From positions 1 through 59,288 of the forward strand of contig JAHHHL010000042.1 in the NCBI GenBank assembly GCA_019359375.1: DNA of 59,288 nt, read 5' to 3'. This stretch comes from Lyngbya sp. HA4199-MV5. GTDB taxonomy: Bacteria; Cyanobacteriota; Cyanobacteriia; Leptolyngbyales; Leptolyngbyaceae. Below the pieces are notes generated by a model. That model saw only the letters and a program-made list of their open reading frames with translations, did not search any database and had not been told where the DNA came from. This document shows positions 38,040-46,836 of the stretch, in pieces (the stretch's first letter is position 1; each line of letters opens with the position of its first letter). The position numbers and the translations under genes were made by a program.

Positions 38040-38137
38040 ACGTTTTAGCCTTCACCCTTTAGCCTTTTTTCCCTTCACCCCTCACCCTTTACCCTTTACC
38101 CTTTACCCTTTACCCCTCTCTCCTCACCCCTCTCTCC
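38040..38137. repeat. Heptanucleotide repeats at the bcsB 3' end
   Basis: Units of CTTTACC (four), CTCACCC and TCTCTCC-type, ending at the bcsB stop codon. Confidence 0.88.
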
Positions 38138-40525
38138 TCACTTCTTCCCCAACCTCCCCAAATATGACTGGGCGATCGCGTACAGCAACAACGCCGCCAC
38201 AATGAAGCCAGGGGCGAGGATGAACCAACTGACGCGGAGGGTTTGCAGGAAGCGATCGAGGAGGCTGGTTTCGCTGAGCTGCTGTTTCTGCTTTGCCTGT
38301 TGCAGAAACTCTAGCGAGTAGGCGTTGGGGTTGTACGGGTTGGGGTCTGGTTCGCCAGCGCCAATGAGTACGGTGTCTTCGCGTAGTTGGAAGAACAAAA
38401 AATCGCGGTTGAGCAGATCGCGTACCTGATCTAGCCCGGTGCGGGTTTGTCCACTGAGCAGGAGGAGGACGCGATCGCGGTTCCAGGGCGACACAATTTC
38501 TTTGACCATGCCTTCCACATCGGGAAGGGTCTGAATTTGGCTTTGCCCACGCTGACGACGAAAGGCATCCTGGAGGGTAAAGCCTTCTGCCTGCAACGCA
38601 TCGGGGAGGGGGAATTGTTCGCGGGTGCCGATGGCGATGAGGTGGCGATCGCTCCGCTCGGTGGTCGGCAGTTTCCCAGCGCGAAACACGTTCAGCTTGA
38701 CGGCTTCTGCCTTGCTCAACCGTCCTAACCGGGCGCTGATTTCTAGCAGCAGTGCCAGATCGGTCTGGGTGGGGGCTTCTGGGAGGACGATCGCGGTTTT
38801 GGACAAATCTTGCGGAGCCGCAAAGGGATAGCCAAATTGCAACAGCTTGAGATCGGGCACCTGGGCAACGTTGGTACGATTTAGCTCGAAGTTGGTATCG
38901 GCGTGGACGGTGCCCCAAAGCTGTTGATCCAGTGCCCGGTTACAGGAGCGTCGTTCACGAGGGTCAAGCTGAAACCGAATGCGGATTTTGGAGTTGGGCT
39001 TGATGCGGTCTTCGGGCAGTGCGACTCTCAATGTTTCGTGCGATCCGCCCGTGACAGAATCGAGCTTTTTGCCGACGAGTGCCAGCCCGTCTAGCTGCAC
39101 TTCGATCAGAGAGGTGAGTGGGTTTACCTGGGGGCTATAGCTGTAGTTGAGGTTGATGAAATTTCCGGTCGCAAACTGGTCGTCAGGCAAAGCGCGGAAG
39201 TCAAATTCCATCACGGGCGCATCGGCACCCCGGACGGTCATGTCTTCGTAGGGTTTGGTGTCGAAGGTGGTCAGGTCTTTAAGCTGAAACCGATTGCCCG
39301 TTGGGAGATAGCCTGCCCATTCCCGTGCTGGAGGGCTGGGAACCTCGGTGACTTTCTGGACGACGATCGCCTGCCCCGTCCCCAACTGGCGATCGCGCGG
39401 CTGCATGAGAAACTGTGCCGCTTTCGCCACGCCCTCGTCGCTGTTGCCCGTAATCACCAGGACGGGATGGAGCTTGTCGGGAGTCGTCGTCAGCATCACC
39501 ACACCCACATCGTTCGGTAAGACCTTCTTCTGATCGTCCCGCACCTGGTTATCTTTAATGGACAGCGGCAGAGTCAGCGTTGTGAGCGCAGGCTGGGTTT
39601 TCGGGGTGCCAATGATGACCAGACGCTCATTGGGCTGCATCTCGTCGATCGTCGTCAGCAGGCGCGTATTCAGCGGTCGGTATTGGGCAAAGCGTCCGAT
39701 GTTTGTCTGAAAGCGAGTGGTCGCCGTCAGCCAGGGTTCCTCTACGGTGTTGGGCAGCAGATAGGCAAGCTGGTTGGGTTCCAGGCTGAGATCATCGAAG
39801 ATGGGGTAGGGATAGCGGTTGAAATTGAGCGCGATCGGTTGGGGCTGAAAGTCAAACACCAGCTTGGAATCGGGCAAAATCTCTGTCCACAAGGATGGGT
39901 CAAAGGGGTCTTGGGTGCAGGTGGGTGAATTATTTTGCAGCGCTGCCAGCACGACCTCGTTGTAATCCTGAATGATGTCGGGCGGAATGTCAAACACGGC
40001 GCTGCCGATTTCTGCCTGTTTTTTGTTGAGCGGCAGACTGCCCACGCTGGCACCATTGACATAGGCTGTCAGGTTCGATCGCGTGGCATACAGCGCTGGC
40101 GAATGTCGAAACCGAATCTGGAGTTTGGCTGATTTGGGCTTCCAGGCGCGAGGACGAGTGAACCGTAGCCGCATTTCATCGTAAATGCTCCGCAGCCGCA
40201 ACCGATTGCCCACAACCGGACTCCGGTTAAACTCCAGCACATACTGACCAGGAGCCAACGGCGACACGATCGTCCCTTTTTTCACCGCATCCGACACATC
40301 TGGATCTTTCGCTGCGGCTTCTCCTGACACCTGTGGGGGAGCTGGCACTTTATCAATCCCCGATGTGGCAGGCGCTTCAGCCGGAGGATTAGTCTGTGCC
40401 ACGGTGGGAGGCTGCCAATCCAAGCTCAGACTACAGAGTAGGGTGAGGAGAAAGAGGGCGATCGAGAGGCAGAAGCGGCGAGAGTGTTGTAGCAAGTGTG
40501 GTAGAGGGGAAGGGGTAGGGCGCAT
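38138..40525 (-). CDS. bcsB: Cellulose synthase periplasmic subunit BcsB, 795 aa
   Basis: Hydrophobic segment at about 18-36 is the signal sequence. The body carries the BcsB pattern: RLRFTRPRAWKP-like carbohydrate-binding strands, SIYDEMRLRF, VFDIPPDIIQDYNEVVLAAL, GDRQLGTGQAIVVQKVTEVP, LPEDRIKPNSKIRIRFQLDP with a cysteine loop (RSCNRALDQQLWGTV). A single membrane helix near the C-terminus (FILAPGFIVAALLLYAIAQ) anchors it to BcsA. It guides the nascent glucan through the periplasm. The gene follows the TPR gene by 173 bp (containing repeat C copy 3) on the same strand. ATG 40,525. Confidence 0.93.
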   Translation of the reverse strand: MRPTPSPLPHLLQHSRRFCLSIALFLLTLLCSLSLDWQPPTVAQTNPPAEAPATSGIDKVPAPPQVSGEAAAKDPDVSDAVKKGTIVSPLAPGQYVLEFNRSPVVGNRLRLRSIYDEMRLRFTRPRAWKPKSAKLQIRFRHSPALYATRSNLTAYVNGASVGSLPLNKKQAEIGSAVFDIPPDIIQDYNEVVLAALQNNSPTCTQDPFDPSLWTEILPDSKLVFDFQPQPIALNFNRYPYPIFDDLSLEPNQLAYLLPNTVEEPWLTATTRFQTNIGRFAQYRPLNTRLLTTIDEMQPNERLVIIGTPKTQPALTTLTLPLSIKDNQVRDDQKKVLPNDVGVVMLTTTPDKLHPVLVITGNSDEGVAKAAQFLMQPRDRQLGTGQAIVVQKVTEVPSPPAREWAGYLPTGNRFQLKDLTTFDTKPYEDMTVRGADAPVMEFDFRALPDDQFATGNFINLNYSYSPQVNPLTSLIEVQLDGLALVGKKLDSVTGGSHETLRVALPEDRIKPNSKIRIRFQLDPRERRSCNRALDQQLWGTVHADTNFELNRTNVAQVPDLKLLQFGYPFAAPQDLSKTAIVLPEAPTQTDLALLLEISARLGRLSKAEAVKLNVFRAGKLPTTERSDRHLIAIGTREQFPLPDALQAEGFTLQDAFRRQRGQSQIQTLPDVEGMVKEIVSPWNRDRVLLLLSGQTRTGLDQVRDLLNRDFLFFQLREDTVLIGAGEPDPNPYNPNAYSLEFLQQAKQKQQLSETSLLDRFLQTLRVSWFILAPGFIVAALLLYAIAQSYLGRLGKK

Positions 40526-40625
40526 GGGGAAGGCGGAGGGCAGAGGGCAGAAGGCAGGAGGGGAAACACCGCAGAGACGCAGAGGCGCGGAGCTTTAACT
40601 CAAAACTCAAAACTCGAACTAACAA

Positions 40626-40697
40626 CCTTTCTTGAATGCCCTTTCTTGGATGCCTGAAAGGCTTTAAGGGCTATACAACTAAAAACTAAAAACTCAA
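40626..40697 (+). repeat. Dispersed repeat C, copy 3
   Basis: CCTTTCTTGAATGC, TTGGATGCCTGAAAGGCTTT and GGCTATACAACTAAAAACT match 21,231-21,290. It lies in the gap between the TPR gene and bcsB and ends in AAAAACT heptamer-like units. Confidence 0.75.
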
Positions 40698-40698
40698 C

Positions 40699-43206
40699 CT
40701 AATACCGTTCCCACGAGGGTTGGAAGCCGCGTCGTCGGAGGAGATCGACCTGGATTTTTTCGATTTTGCGATCGGTCGCTGTATCCGATACTGTCGTGGG
40801 CGTTTCTCTGGTGCTTTGTGCCTGTCGTAGCGCTTTGAACTGTTGCAGGGCAATGCCGGGATGATCCTGGGCGAGGCTGAGTTCGCCAAGAATGCGGCGG
40901 GTGTCAAGGTCATCGGGACGGAGTGCCAGCACGCGATCGTAAAGTGTCTTGGCTTCGGCGTAGCGCTGCTGTTGAAAGCGAACCCCTGCTAGAGCCGCGA
41001 TCGCGTCTACATTGTTGGGCTGCTGCTGCAAGATGGCGGTGTATACCTGATCTGCAAGCGCCAGATCGCCCAGGGTTTGCGCCAGATCGCCTTGCACAAA
41101 ATAGGCGGTGATGTCGCCTTTGTTGCGCGTGACGAGTTGTTCGACCTGCGATCGTGCCGCTGCCGGATCGCGGGATGCCAGCACTTGCAAGGCACGACGC
41201 TGAATGGCGAGGTTGTCAGGCTGTACGGTTAGCAGGCTGGCGTAAAGGGCTTCGCGCTTGGGGTCGGCTGGCAGCGTTCCCACGAGGCTAAACAGCTCTG
41301 GTGGCGTTTCTGTTGCTGAAGGTGACTGGAGCCACGCAGCAAGCACCGTTTCGGCTTCGGCGAGGGTGATGCGATCGGCACGGTAGGCCACGCTGGCTCG
41401 ACCCAACTGGGTGCGTAAATCCTGCGGTTTGGTCGCCAAAATCTGATCATAGACGCGCAAGGCTTCGTCCGATCGCCCCTGTACCTGTCGCACGTCTGCC
41501 AACCCCAGCAGAGCATTCGACAAAATAGGCGCGGGTGGATTAGCGGCAATGACGGCTTCATACCGTTGAGCGCTGGCATCCAGCTTGTCTTCCCGTCGCT
41601 CGATTTCGGCTAGCAGCAGTTCGGAGGCACGATCGCGCGCACCTGCTGGGGTGGCACTATACGCCTGGAGTGCCTGCCGTGCCTGCTCAAAATCTCCCTT
41701 CTGCACGCAAATTTGAGCCACGCGGAAGTACAGGAAGGGTGCATCGACCCCGCTCTGCAAAAGCTCTTGATACTGGGGCAAGAAGGTTGGATCAGGCGGA
41801 TCAAGGCGAACGAGTGCCAGTGCGATCGACTGTCGTTCTACCGCGCTGCTGGGCAAGGGTTGTAAGACGGTCTGTAGCTGCTGACGTAATTCAGTCGCGG
41901 TGATTTGTCTGAGCTGGTAGGCGATCGCCCATCGCTTTACGACTAAACCAGGTTCCGATCGCTGAGTAATCAACTGTTCGTACAGCGCCAGCGCATCCTG
42001 TCGTGCAGGTGGAAATTCGCTGAACACATCCGCTGCCTCGGTCAGCAATCCCGGTGATGGGTTAGCCGTTTGCTGCAACACCTGACGATAGCGATCGACC
42101 GCTTCTGCATACAATGCGGTATCGCCTGACTGCCGCCCAATTTGACTGAGTGCCCGTGCCAGTGGCAATGTCGCGTCTGGCTGATTGCGTAACGGTTGAA
42201 GCACTGCTAACGCCTGATCGGTCTGCTGGTTTGCCTGATACGCAGCCGCAAGGGACGATCGCACCTCGATCGCACCTCGATCCGTAGTCTTCAACTGCCT
42301 CAGTTGCGTCTCCAGTAAGGGAATAGCTTGTGCAGACTGCCCCGTTTCCCGCAACCCGGTGGCATAGGCAACCACCGCCGCTGTTGGAAACGCCTTACCC
42401 GTCGATCGGTAGCGTTCAAAGAGCGTTACGCCTTGAGCATAATTGCCGCTGTAGGTGTATGCCTGAGCCGCTCCTAGCAGAATCGCTGGCGTAGGCTTCT
42501 GGAGCAGTATTTGGTAATCCGTCAGCGCCTCAGTAAAGCGCCCTTGATAGCCATACAGCACCGCTCGCTGGGCACGATCGCTCGTGCGGTCTGGAGCCAG
42601 CGTCAGTAAAGCGGTCAACGCCTCAATGCCCTTCGCCTGCCATTCTGGTCGATAGCCACCCAGCACGCCGATCGCCGACAGCGCCGTCTGATTTTTTGCA
42701 TCCTGCGCCAACACCTGCTGATAGGCTGTCCACGCCTTCCCATCCTGCCCTGCCTTCTGATAGGCGATCGCCAGCCCCAGCTTTGCCTCTAGCGACTGTG
42801 GATTTTGCCGTAAAGCAGCCTGAAACGCCGCGATCGCATCATTCACATACCCCCGGTTCAGCAGCGTATAGCCCTGCCCCGCCGAGACGGATTGTGCCTG
42901 CGATGGCAGTCCAGAGAGGGTGATGAGTAAGCTACTCGCTAGAGCCAGCAGGAAGCGGGGAGTGGGGAGTGGGGAGTGGGGAGTGGGGAGTGGGGGTAAA
43001 GAGTTATGAGTTATGAGTTTCGAGTTTTGAGTTAATGCTGCTTCCCGCGCTTCCTTCACTCCCTCTGCTCCCTCTGCTCCCTCTGCCTCCTGCCTCCTGC
43101 CTCCTGCCTCCTGCCCTCTGCCTTTCTCCAACAACCAACAACCAACAACCAACAACTTCCACACCTTCTGCCTTCTGCCCTCTGCCTTCTGCCTCCTACT
43201 CCTCAT
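40699..43206 (-). CDS. TPR protein of the cellulose locus (BcsC N-terminal part analogue), 835 aa
   Basis: From about residue 108 the protein is a long stack of tetratricopeptide repeats (GYTLLNRGYVNDAIAAFQAA first; ALAGVRFQQQRYAEAKTLYD late), as in the periplasmic half of BcsC, but without a barrel. The start ATG overlaps the upstream stop codon by four bases (ATGA) and has AGGAGG 5 bp before it, so the start is firm. Yet residues 4-83 are encoded by heptamer repeats, and the signal peptide (RFLLALASSLLITLSGLPSQ AQS, 84-106) comes only after them. In relatives the signal would directly follow the start. Export may therefore be altered. Pairs with the barrel gene upstream. Confidence 0.88.
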   Translation of the reverse strand: MRSRRQKAEGRRQKVWKLLVVGCWLLEKGRGQEAGGRRQEAEGAEGAEGVKEAREAALTQNSKLITHNSLPPLPTPHSPLPTPRFLLALASSLLITLSGLPSQAQSVSAGQGYTLLNRGYVNDAIAAFQAALRQNPQSLEAKLGLAIAYQKAGQDGKAWTAYQQVLAQDAKNQTALSAIGVLGGYRPEWQAKGIEALTALLTLAPDRTSDRAQRAVLYGYQGRFTEALTDYQILLQKPTPAILLGAAQAYTYSGNYAQGVTLFERYRSTGKAFPTAAVVAYATGLRETGQSAQAIPLLETQLRQLKTTDRGAIEVRSSLAAAYQANQQTDQALAVLQPLRNQPDATLPLARALSQIGRQSGDTALYAEAVDRYRQVLQQTANPSPGLLTEAADVFSEFPPARQDALALYEQLITQRSEPGLVVKRWAIAYQLRQITATELRQQLQTVLQPLPSSAVERQSIALALVRLDPPDPTFLPQYQELLQSGVDAPFLYFRVAQICVQKGDFEQARQALQAYSATPAGARDRASELLLAEIERREDKLDASAQRYEAVIAANPPAPILSNALLGLADVRQVQGRSDEALRVYDQILATKPQDLRTQLGRASVAYRADRITLAEAETVLAAWLQSPSATETPPELFSLVGTLPADPKREALYASLLTVQPDNLAIQRRALQVLASRDPAAARSQVEQLVTRNKGDITAYFVQGDLAQTLGDLALADQVYTAILQQQPNNVDAIAALAGVRFQQQRYAEAKTLYDRVLALRPDDLDTRRILGELSLAQDHPGIALQQFKALRQAQSTRETPTTVSDTATDRKIEKIQVDLLRRRGFQPSWERY
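42958..43200. repeat. Heptanucleotide repeat insertion in the TPR gene
   Basis: About 243 bp of GGGGAGT (five units), GAGTTTC/GAGTTTT, CTCTGCT, CCTCCTG, CAACAAC and CTTCTGC-type units. It is placed between the third codon and the signal peptide and keeps the reading frame. Confidence 0.88.
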
Positions 43207-44759
43207 CTCGACCTCCTGAATACTGACGAAATGTCAAAATCTGTGCGAATACGAACGCCCAAAACGGTCTCTGAGAAGCTATTGCGCTCTTGCAGCATGA
43301 CGGCTGCTCGTAAATTGGGTGTGATGCGAAAGTCGTAAAACAGTTCCAGGACATCGGGATTGTTGTCGCCGCGTGCCTCCCGCAGATCGTCATTTGACAA
43401 CTGCCGACCGTAGCCCAGTCCCAGGCGATCGCTCGGCATAAAGACATCCAAAAAGTTCAAGCCAGCGCTGTAGGTCGTACCGTCGCTATCGAGATTCAGG
43501 TTTGAGTAGCGTCCGTAGCGTCCAAACAGTCCGAGTTTGAGGCTGGGAATGTAGACCTCGGCGTTGATGCCATAGGCTTCTTCACGATCGCCCCGTTGCG
43601 GTCCTAGCCTGCCCGATCGGGGAATGTCAAAAATCTCTCGAAAGCCGCTGCGTTGTCCAGCATCGCGGGAGGAAACGTAGGTGCCACGGATGATTGCCGT
43701 CCCAAACCGGACTCCGACTTCACCTGCAAACCCGTCCAGGTTGAGGTCGCCTAAACTACGCGATGAGGAGAATGTCATTGCCTTGAGGTCGATGTCGTCT
43801 GTGACGCTCCAGTTCACCAGTAGCCCTGGACGGGAGGCAATGCCTGCGGCTGCCAGTGCCGGATTGGTTTGAAACACCGAGTTGAAGAAGTGCGTGGCTC
43901 CATCTTTGGCAAAGCTGTTGCGATCGAAGTAGGACGTGAGATCCATCAACCCCACCACGAAGCGCAGAGTTGGCAATGAGGGTAGCGAACCCGCAAAGTA
44001 CAGTTCGTTCAGGTTCAGCCCCGTTTCTTGAGAATCGGCAAACCCTCTGCCTGTGGTCAAATCCACTTCCGCACCAAAGCCAGCGTTGGGAGTCACCGGG
44101 TAGAAGGTGGTAACGCGTGCCCGCGCCGAGGTATCACTGCCCTCCTGCTTGAACACGCCCTGCAACTGAATCGACGGCACACCTAATACAGAACTTCCTT
44201 GCTTCAGCACGTTGTCTGATGGGGCTGGCACGCCTGAATCTGCGAATAGCACCGATCGCCCTTTTAAAGCGTTCTCCAGTTCAGGTTGGCTTTGCGCTCG
44301 TCGAGGCTGGTTTAGATGCGCCTCATTTCCTACGTCAGACTGTTGGGCGAGCCACGCTGGGGTGGGCAATCCAGCCACTTTTGTCGCTGTTTGAGCGGTG
44401 TCTATATTGAACGTGAAAGCGCGATCGCCCCTTAGCGAGCTACCCGTCAAAACTGGGGACATCACCTCACCACTGAGGGCTACGATCACTTGAGTACGCC
44501 CACTGTATGCAGAAACCTCACTGCTAGGCACGCTTGAGATGAAGGATGGAGTTGAAGCAAGGGGCAGCGCTGGGCGATCGTCGGTCTCTGGTGCTGATTC
44601 TGCAAAAGCGATTGAGCAATGGCTGAGCGTCTCTGCTGCTCCAGCAGTCAGCACGACAGCGACCGTTAGCCCAAGGTGTAAAAAGGGATGGAGCCGGATT
44701 CGTTTCAGTCGTGTTAGCCTCGGCGAATGCTGAGTCAGGTGAGTCTTCAAAGTGATCAT
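43203..44759 (-). CDS. Outer-membrane beta-barrel protein of the cellulose locus, about 518 aa
   Basis: A basic region and a hydrophobic stretch (FLHLGLTVAVVLTAGAAE) form a signal peptide, with likely cleavage before ESAPETDD. The C-terminal 330 residues are amphipathic strands: TLRFVVGLMDLTSYFDRNSF, GVRFGTAIIRGTYVSSRDAG, LGLFGRYGRYSNLNLDSDG, VLELFYDFRITPNLRAAVML, ending in FDISSVFRRSR. This resembles carbohydrate-selective OprB-like porins. Together with the next TPR gene (4-bp overlap) it probably replaces the two halves of BcsC for cellulose exit. The frame opens with a GTG at 44,786; ATG 44,759 is more likely. First gene of the locus. Confidence 0.8.
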   Translation of the reverse strand: MITLKTHLTQHSPRLTRLKRIRLHPFLHLGLTVAVVLTAGAAETLSHCSIAFAESAPETDDRPALPLASTPSFISSVPSSEVSAYSGRTQVIVALSGEVMSPVLTGSSLRGDRAFTFNIDTAQTATKVAGLPTPAWLAQQSDVGNEAHLNQPRRAQSQPELENALKGRSVLFADSGVPAPSDNVLKQGSSVLGVPSIQLQGVFKQEGSDTSARARVTTFYPVTPNAGFGAEVDLTTGRGFADSQETGLNLNELYFAGSLPSLPTLRFVVGLMDLTSYFDRNSFAKDGATHFFNSVFQTNPALAAAGIASRPGLLVNWSVTDDIDLKAMTFSSSRSLGDLNLDGFAGEVGVRFGTAIIRGTYVSSRDAGQRSGFREIFDIPRSGRLGPQRGDREEAYGINAEVYIPSLKLGLFGRYGRYSNLNLDSDGTTYSAGLNFLDVFMPSDRLGLGYGRQLSNDDLREARGDNNPDVLELFYDFRITPNLRAAVMLQERNSFSETVLGVRIRTDFDISSVFRRSR

Positions 44760-45141
44760 CTTGATTAGGTAAGAGCCATCCCACACGATTCAGTGCTGCA
44801 ACGGGCGATCGAGCGATCGAACCAGTCACAAGCCTGAGCATGTGGGCTTTGTGCAGCAGTAGACTAAGCAGCAAGCAACGAACACCTGCTAGTAAAACGA
44901 AATCGATCCAGACGCAAATGTCATCAACTGGGGAAGACCAGCCAGCAATTCAGAGCGAGTTGCCTTATTTCTGCCGTGAACGGATCTTCAAACGATTCCC
45001 GTCAGCGCTTCAAACCGGGGCATAATGTGGGGCACAACCACTGTGCGCTCATACCAACCCTGCGTAAATCACTGACGTTTCTGACTTCTGTATTCCGTCG
45101 CTTACGGAGTGATCAGGGTGATTTCTGTAAAGAGCACGTAA

Positions 45142-45246
45142 GTTTTTCCGCCTTTCGGCTGAGTTTTTCCGCCTTTCGGCTGAACTTATTTGCCTTGAGA
45201 GAAGCTTTTCCGCGTTTAGGCTGAACTTCTCCGCTTTTCTACTGAG
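45142..45246. repeat. 21-bp minisatellite 3
   Basis: Five consecutive 21-bp units, the first two identical (GTTTTTCCGCCTTTCGGCTG plus A), the others diverged (for instance CTTTTCCGCGTTTAGGCTGA). The translation on the plus strand is a seven-residue FSAFRLS-type repeat. The array lies in the 44,760-45,297 gap upstream of the cellulose locus. I see no gene in that gap. Confidence 0.85.
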
Positions 45247-45271
45247 GTGCTGTTATCTATGACAACTACCC

Positions 45272-45296
45272 ATTGCTTGCAGCAAGGGTTGCAGCC
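45272..45296 (+). repeat. Fragment of MITE-like repeat A
   Basis: ATTGCTTGCAGCAAGGGTTG followed by CAGCC matches the interior of copy 1 (about 18,299-18,325). The terminal repeats are missing. Confidence 0.6.
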
Positions 45297-45297
45297 C

Positions 45298-46221
45298 TCA
45301 AGGACGATCGCCCGATCGTTTCACCAGCAAGACGGATTTTACCGGGCGCATGACTGGTTTACCTGACGAGTCAAGCTTGCCATAGAGGGTTTTGCCCTCG
45401 TAGTACAGTGACGAGGAACTGCCGCCATCCAGGTTCATTGCCTCCTCCACATCCAGCGTTTTGAGGAAAGCTGCCAGTTCGGGTAAGGTCATGCCACTGC
45501 CGTCAATCCCTGGCTTTTGAGCAACCATGACCCACAGCAAGGAGCGATCGCGGGTGATGCCGATCGCGGTTCTCGCATTCGGTTGCTGGCTACCCAGAGC
45601 ATCGCGGATTACGACTCCGTTTGCTTCAGCGACAAACCCTTCTGGTTGCGTGGTGATGCTTGGCAGCAGACGAGGACCACCCCCTAGCGCATTCACCAAT
45701 TGACAGCCGGCTGGAACTGCCTCATGATGCAGCGCGATCGCATACTCGCGCCGATCGCCACACTGGTACTGCCGAAACTCGGTGCGATTCAGGATCTTGC
45801 TTCGATAAGGCACCAGGTTCGGGTTGCTCATCAAGCTCTCGTTCTGCCGGGGGTCAGCCGCAAGTTTGCCGTTGAGTAACACGTAAGCTGTCGATTGCTG
45901 ATTGTCGGGATCGAAAAAGCCCCCGTTGAGCGCTGCGATCGCGCCCTGTTCTTGAGCCATTGCAGAAACCGTCCCTACTGTTTTTGAGACCGCAGGCAAC
46001 ACCGCAAATTGACCGTCAAGGGGAATCTTTAATGTGTGAACAATACTATGCGATCGTGGATAAACCCTAAATTGCATGGCACGTTTAGGTAAAGGCGCGA
46101 TCGCGTTGGGAGTGTCGCTAGAAGCCGCGATCGGTGGAGCCGGAGTCAGGGTTCGTTGGATGCCCCAAGCCATTACGCCAATGCCGATCGTGCTTAAACT
46201 CGCTAACCAGATTGCTTTCAC
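45298..46221 (-). CDS. Phosphodiester glycosidase-family (NAGPA domain) protein, 307 aa
   Basis: GTG start. The first 24 residues contain a membrane segment (IWLASLSTIGIGVMAWGI), so the protein is anchored or exported. The NAGPA/DUF2233 domain covers about 70-300 with the signature motifs ALNGGFF (about 96-102), NALGGGPRLL (about 180), ARTAIGITRDRSLLWVMV and MNLDGGSSSSLYY. The family includes the enzyme that uncovers mannose-6-phosphate by removing N-acetylglucosamine; bacterial members are thought to cleave glycosyl phosphodiesters in cell envelopes. Stands alone on its strand. Confidence 0.85.
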   Translation of the reverse strand: MKAIWLASLSTIGIGVMAWGIQRTLTPAPPIAASSDTPNAIAPLPKRAMQFRVYPRSHSIVHTLKIPLDGQFAVLPAVSKTVGTVSAMAQEQGAIAALNGGFFDPDNQQSTAYVLLNGKLAADPRQNESLMSNPNLVPYRSKILNRTEFRQYQCGDRREYAIALHHEAVPAGCQLVNALGGGPRLLPSITTQPEGFVAEANGVVIRDALGSQQPNARTAIGITRDRSLLWVMVAQKPGIDGSGMTLPELAAFLKTLDVEEAMNLDGGSSSSLYYEGKTLYGKLDSSGKPVMRPVKSVLLVKRSGDRP

Positions 46222-46341
46222 GCAGTTCCCTACAAACCAGTTCGTTACAACCTAACTAATTGATGGAAGACACACCCGATTCGGATGTCATCTGATTCGG
46301 ATATCATCTTAAGACGTTACGTTAGCGTTCGGTAAGCACTC

Positions 46342-46821
46342 ATGAAAACGAATGCAGTTCGTCTTTTAGATACTTTAGGCATTGCCTATGACCTGCGCGA
46401 GTATGCAGTCGATCCCGATGATCTGGCTGCTGAAAGCGTGGCGCAAAAGATCGACATGCCAACCGAGCAGGTGTTCAAAACGCTGGTGGTGCGGGGTGAC
46501 AAAACGGGAATCTGTCTTGCCGTGATCCCTGGTGATACGCAGCTTGACCTCAAAGCATTGGCAAAACTGGCAGGCGATCGCAGTTGCCAACCCGTGCCGC
46601 TCAAAGAAGTCCAACCCTTGACGGGCTATATTCGTGGCGGAGTCACAGCCCTTGCCTGCAAGAGAGAGTATCCCGTCTATGTCGATGAGCTCATTGAGAT
46701 TTTTGATGTAATCTCCATTTCAGCCGGAATGCGGGGACTGCAAATTCTTCTGGCTCCGGCTGACTACCTCCGCGCTGTGAACGGAATGATCGGTGCCATT
46801 TCGCAACCAAAAGTGTCATGA
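46342..46821 (+). CDS. ybaK: YbaK/EbsC-family aminoacyl-tRNA deacylase, 159 aa
   Basis: The whole protein is a YbaK domain: LLDTLGIAYDLREYAVDP (about 8-25), VFKTLVVRGD (about 44-53), LDLKALAKLAGDRSCQPV (about 68-85), TGYIRGGVTAL and a C-terminal strand (ISISAGMRGLQILLAPADYL). YbaK proteins hydrolyse cysteinyl-tRNA(Pro) and so remove misacylated tRNA. The family lysine of VFKTL and the GYxxGGV loop are kept. Length is typical. ATG 46,342 has only a weak purine-rich stretch before it. Confidence 0.9.
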   Translation: MKTNAVRLLDTLGIAYDLREYAVDPDDLAAESVAQKIDMPTEQVFKTLVVRGDKTGICLAVIPGDTQLDLKALAKLAGDRSCQPVPLKEVQPLTGYIRGGVTALACKREYPVYVDELIEIFDVISISAGMRGLQILLAPADYLRAVNGMIGAISQPKVS

Positions 46822-46836
46822 TTTAGTACGAGTTTA

